A stretch of 54,915 nt of DNA, from positions 1-54,915 of the forward strand of contig CAICTM010000646.1 in NCBI GenBank assembly GCA_903772945.1, in the 5' to 3' direction. The first letter of the stretch is position 1, and every line of letters begins with the position of its first letter. A program made the position numbers and the translations under genes. Shown here one piece after another: positions 52,762-54,915 of the stretch. The stretch is from Seminavis robusta (taxonomy: Eukaryota > Bacillariophyta > Bacillariophyceae > Naviculales > Naviculaceae). The notes under the pieces were generated by a model. It was not told the DNA's origin. It saw only the letters and a list, made by a program, of their open reading frames with translations, and searched no databases.

Positions 52762-53181
52762 TTACCCCTTGCGTCCCTTGTCAGATGTCTGCTGCCGCAA
52801 GACATCATGATCACATTTTAGCATGGAGGACCTCCAGTCACTGTACGAGGAGAGGAATTGGGCCTTTTTCCCGTGAAAGGCAATTGCAAATTTCCTTGCG
52901 GTTTCGACCAATACTTCTCGTCCTTCAGGGTCAGTCTCCACCTCTAGCCGTTCCTTCAACTCGTTCAATTCCCTTTGGCACCCTTCCAAAACTAGCTTTT
53001 GGTATAGCAATTCCCTCTCCTTGGCCTTGACAGCAGCAAAGAATAAATCGCCGGTCCTCGGATCAGGAGCCACGTTCACTTCTACCGAATCATCGTCCGC
53101 ATGGAGAATCGTCAAGGGCGACGATGTTTCCCGTTCCCGTCTCTCAGCTTGCTTCCCTCGCTTCCTCCTTTCGTAGGCCAT
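52762..53181 (-). CDS. Small charged coiled-coil protein, about 139 aa, 3' end uncertain
   Basis: The frame starts at an ATG at 53223, or more plausibly at the ATG at 53181 (MAYERRKRGKQAERRERETS). It has a basic N-terminus, an acidic patch (DDDSVEVNVAPDP), a coiled coil (AVKAKERELLYQKLVLEGCQ, RELNELKERLEVETDPEG) and a C-terminal FHGKKAQFLSSYSDWRSSML. Family not recognised. The frame stops at AAGGGGTAAGCC, where the TAA overlaps a good splice donor (GTAAGC), so the apparent end may be intron and the gene may continue at lower coordinates; I could not identify the next exon. Confidence 0.5.
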   Translation of the reverse strand: MAYERRKRGKQAERRERETSSPLTILHADDDSVEVNVAPDPRTGDLFFAAVKAKERELLYQKLVLEGCQRELNELKERLEVETDPEGREVLVETARKFAIAFHGKKAQFLSSYSDWRSSMLKCDHDVLRQQTSDKGRKG

Positions 53182-53223
53182 GATGGCAAAGCTAGTCATT
53201 CCGTTGTCGTTTCGACAGAGCAT

Positions 53224-54154
53224 ACAACCCCCAACAACAACAATAAAAGCTCACAGAATAAATGGCTTCGACGCTCAGCTTAAATTTACGGGTGGTACCC
53301 ATAAACCACTTGCTGACAATCCTGATATCCGTTTGGTCGAGTTGGCAGCAAATGCGGAGCACAAAAATTGGTTTCAGTTGAAAGATGATGGTGTTCAGTT
53401 GAAGTTGTGGAGCAGCTCCGTCTATCAGCGTCTCGTTACGATACTTAGAGCAGATGCAGTCCTAATCACCGTAATCTTAACGGAAGCAGCTCCTAAGTCG
53501 CAGAAAGAGGCTTTGGCCGTCAGTTTTTCATCACGCCCTCTAGCTTCCGGGTGACCAAGAGTTGGCGCTGGAGCGCTGGAGCGGTCCATGTGATGATGTA
53601 TGTGTGATGGAGATGTTGTTTGGCATGGGGATAGTAGACCAGGGCTTGGTACTGGTTTGGGACCAGAAGTCACCCGATCATGGACCAGGGGTAGGTACCG
53701 GTACTGATGTGCAGCGAAATGGTCAGGTGATGGGCCTGCCTGCTGTAGGTGGACAAGGGGTAAGTCAAAGAGCAGGACCTGCTGAGGGGCCTAGATTGAG
53801 TGTGGAACCAGGTGTGTGGCCTGGTTCAAGCAGGGAGTACCAGGTACTTCCTGGTGTGGGGTCTGGAGATGACCGAGGGTACCATGGTACTGATGAGGCT
53901 GTGCTGGTTTCTGATCCCGAATCATGAGTGCTACCGGTGCGTACTTTGAGGAGGTCCTAGCTAGCCAGTCTCATAAACTTGTGGTACATGCATTGGTAGC
54001 TACTGGTACTGTACTGTACCGGTAGCCAACACAAAAAGCAACCGATTGGCCCTCAACATGTATGTATTGCATCAAAAGTTTTATGTGCACTGCCACTGTT
54101 GATTTATGGATCCATGTGACGTCGTTTTCGCGACTGAGTCACTCATTTTCATGA
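53224..54154. other. Region without a recognised gene
   Basis: Two plus frames (53180-53554 and 53562-53927) lack known motifs; the second is Gly/Val/Pro-rich and probably chance. GGTACCGGTACTG at 53695-53707 and TACTGGTACTGTACTGTACC at 54000-54019. It may include upstream parts of the retroelement that follows. Confidence 0.35.
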
Positions 54155-54915
54155 CTAAATCCAAACAAAAAGCCGCGATCTCAACCCCGCAACCCGCAAA
54201 ACCTTACCGCACCCTTGCATCCTGGCAACGTCCATCTACAACTGTCCCCCTCTTCCAACTCTTCAACACCCTCCTGCCCCACTTCCTTCCCCACTACCAT
54301 TCCCTCCCATCCCACCACTCTGAACCCCCCCCTCTCCCCCAGTACATTCGTCACTGATGGCAACCTCCAAGGCCTGGCCTCTGCCGTCTACACCAAAACT
54401 ACCCGCCTACACCTTGACTCATTCCTCTCTACCGCTCCTCCCTCCACCACTGCCATCTTCCCCTCCATCCTCTCCCACTACACTGCCATCCCCCTCCGAT
54501 CCTACAACCGCCGATTCCCTCACAACCGACTCTCCAATGACATCTTCCAGCTCCTCTACCAACGCAAACTCAGACTAGCCATCCTCCCCCCAGCCATCTC
54601 CAACCAACCTTGCCACCATTGCAAACGGGTACTTTTAGACCCCTACGGTGACCACTTCCTTCAATGCACCCACTACAGCAAGAAACGGCTAAGTGATGGC
54701 ATCCGTGACACTGTGTACCATGTCCTCACTCACCTTGCCCCCCTTGCCGGCATCACTCCATCCAAAGATGGTGTCACCTGCGAAACCCAGGCCCTCCTTG
54801 ACAACCAGGGCTACCCCAACCAACGCCCTGCCGATATTGGCATCTCCCTCAACTCCTCCTGCCTTCGTCCTCCTCCTACCACTCCATCCTCTTTCCTTGC
54901 TATCGACATTACTGT
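54155..54915 (+). mobile_element. Retroelement-like reading frame with Cys/His motif, running off the window
   Basis: From 54155 the plus frame stays open to the last base with no internal ATG start needed. The first 60 codons are low complexity (Pro/Ser/Thr). From about 54340 it reads STFVTDGNLQGLASAVYTKT, then LRSYNRRFPHNRLSNDIFQL, QRKLRLAILPP, then CHHCKRVLLDPYGDHFLQC and later YPNQRPADIGISLNSS and FLAIDITV. The Cys-x2-Cys followed by D-x-x-GDH-x3-Cys is the Cys/His motif found after the reverse transcriptase in many non-LTR retrotransposons, and RPADIxI...FLAIDITV is the kind of segment that follows it in such elements. No reverse transcriptase is seen upstream, so this would be the C-terminal part of a truncated (5'-deleted) copy. 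Class assignment is tentative. Confidence 0.55.

Noticed and set aside
53562..53927. 121-codon Gly/Val-rich plus frame
   Set aside because: Composition is odd and no motif was found; it could be part of a repeat but cannot be supported as a gene.
1..54915. tRNA, rRNA or other structural RNA genes
   Set aside because: I looked for tRNA-type T-loop and anticodon patterns by eye and found none convincing; a covariance-model scan was not possible.

Overview
The window looks like nuclear DNA of a photosynthetic stramenopile, most probably a pennate diatom; this is inference from content. Genes are broken by short GT-AG introns (about 68-240 bp). Several proteins start with a signal peptide ending in an ASAF-like plastid motif. 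There is a plastid/cyanobacterial DUF3119 protein, leucine-rich-repeat membrane proteins with long cytoplasmic N-termini, a stramenopile-type receptor nucleotide cyclase and Copia debris. I cannot confirm a species.

Layout. 1-3.8 kb is a transposon graveyard: a minus-strand Copia reverse transcriptase/RNase H relic with frameshifts and stops, the 3' end of an oppositely oriented Copia, and a tyrosine-recombinase-like gene cut by one in-frame TGA. 3.8-5.7 kb holds GTACTCA-rich inverted repeats and a broken zinc-finger-like reading frame. 5.8-26.8 kb is a gene-dense core: an unknown nuclear-looking protein, an LRR membrane protein, an ADCK2-like UbiB kinase, an F-box plus armadillo-like protein, an M13 metallopeptidase, a two-TM guanylate-cyclase-like receptor and a phosphopantetheine adenylyltransferase. 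27.3-31.8 kb has a UPF1/SMUBP2-like SF1 helicase with a secretory-type N-terminus and a TPR-like protein. 34.1-36.7 kb is an apparently intact Crypton (tyrosine recombinase followed by a GCR1_C-like domain, one intron). 36.9-44.1 kb carries a coiled-coil protein, plastid DUF3119 protein, a second TPR-like paralogue and a histone-deacetylase-family enzyme. 44.2-52.4 kb carries a second LRR membrane protein, an ankyrin protein, an HD-domain phosphohydrolase-like protein and a GPALPP1/DUF3752 protein. 52.8-54.9 kb has a small charged protein and, running off the right edge, a retroelement-like reading frame with a Cys/His motif.

Genes mostly alternate in orientation, giving many divergent promoter regions (as short as 120 bp) and convergent 3' ends. 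There is no operon-like pathway cluster. Themes that recur are membrane sensing (two LRR proteins, the cyclase receptor), plastid-directed proteins, and mobile elements. Intergenic DNA is unusually rich in palindromes built from GTAC, CCGG and CTAG cores. Exon borders given below were derived by reading splice consensus and protein-family continuity, not from transcripts.
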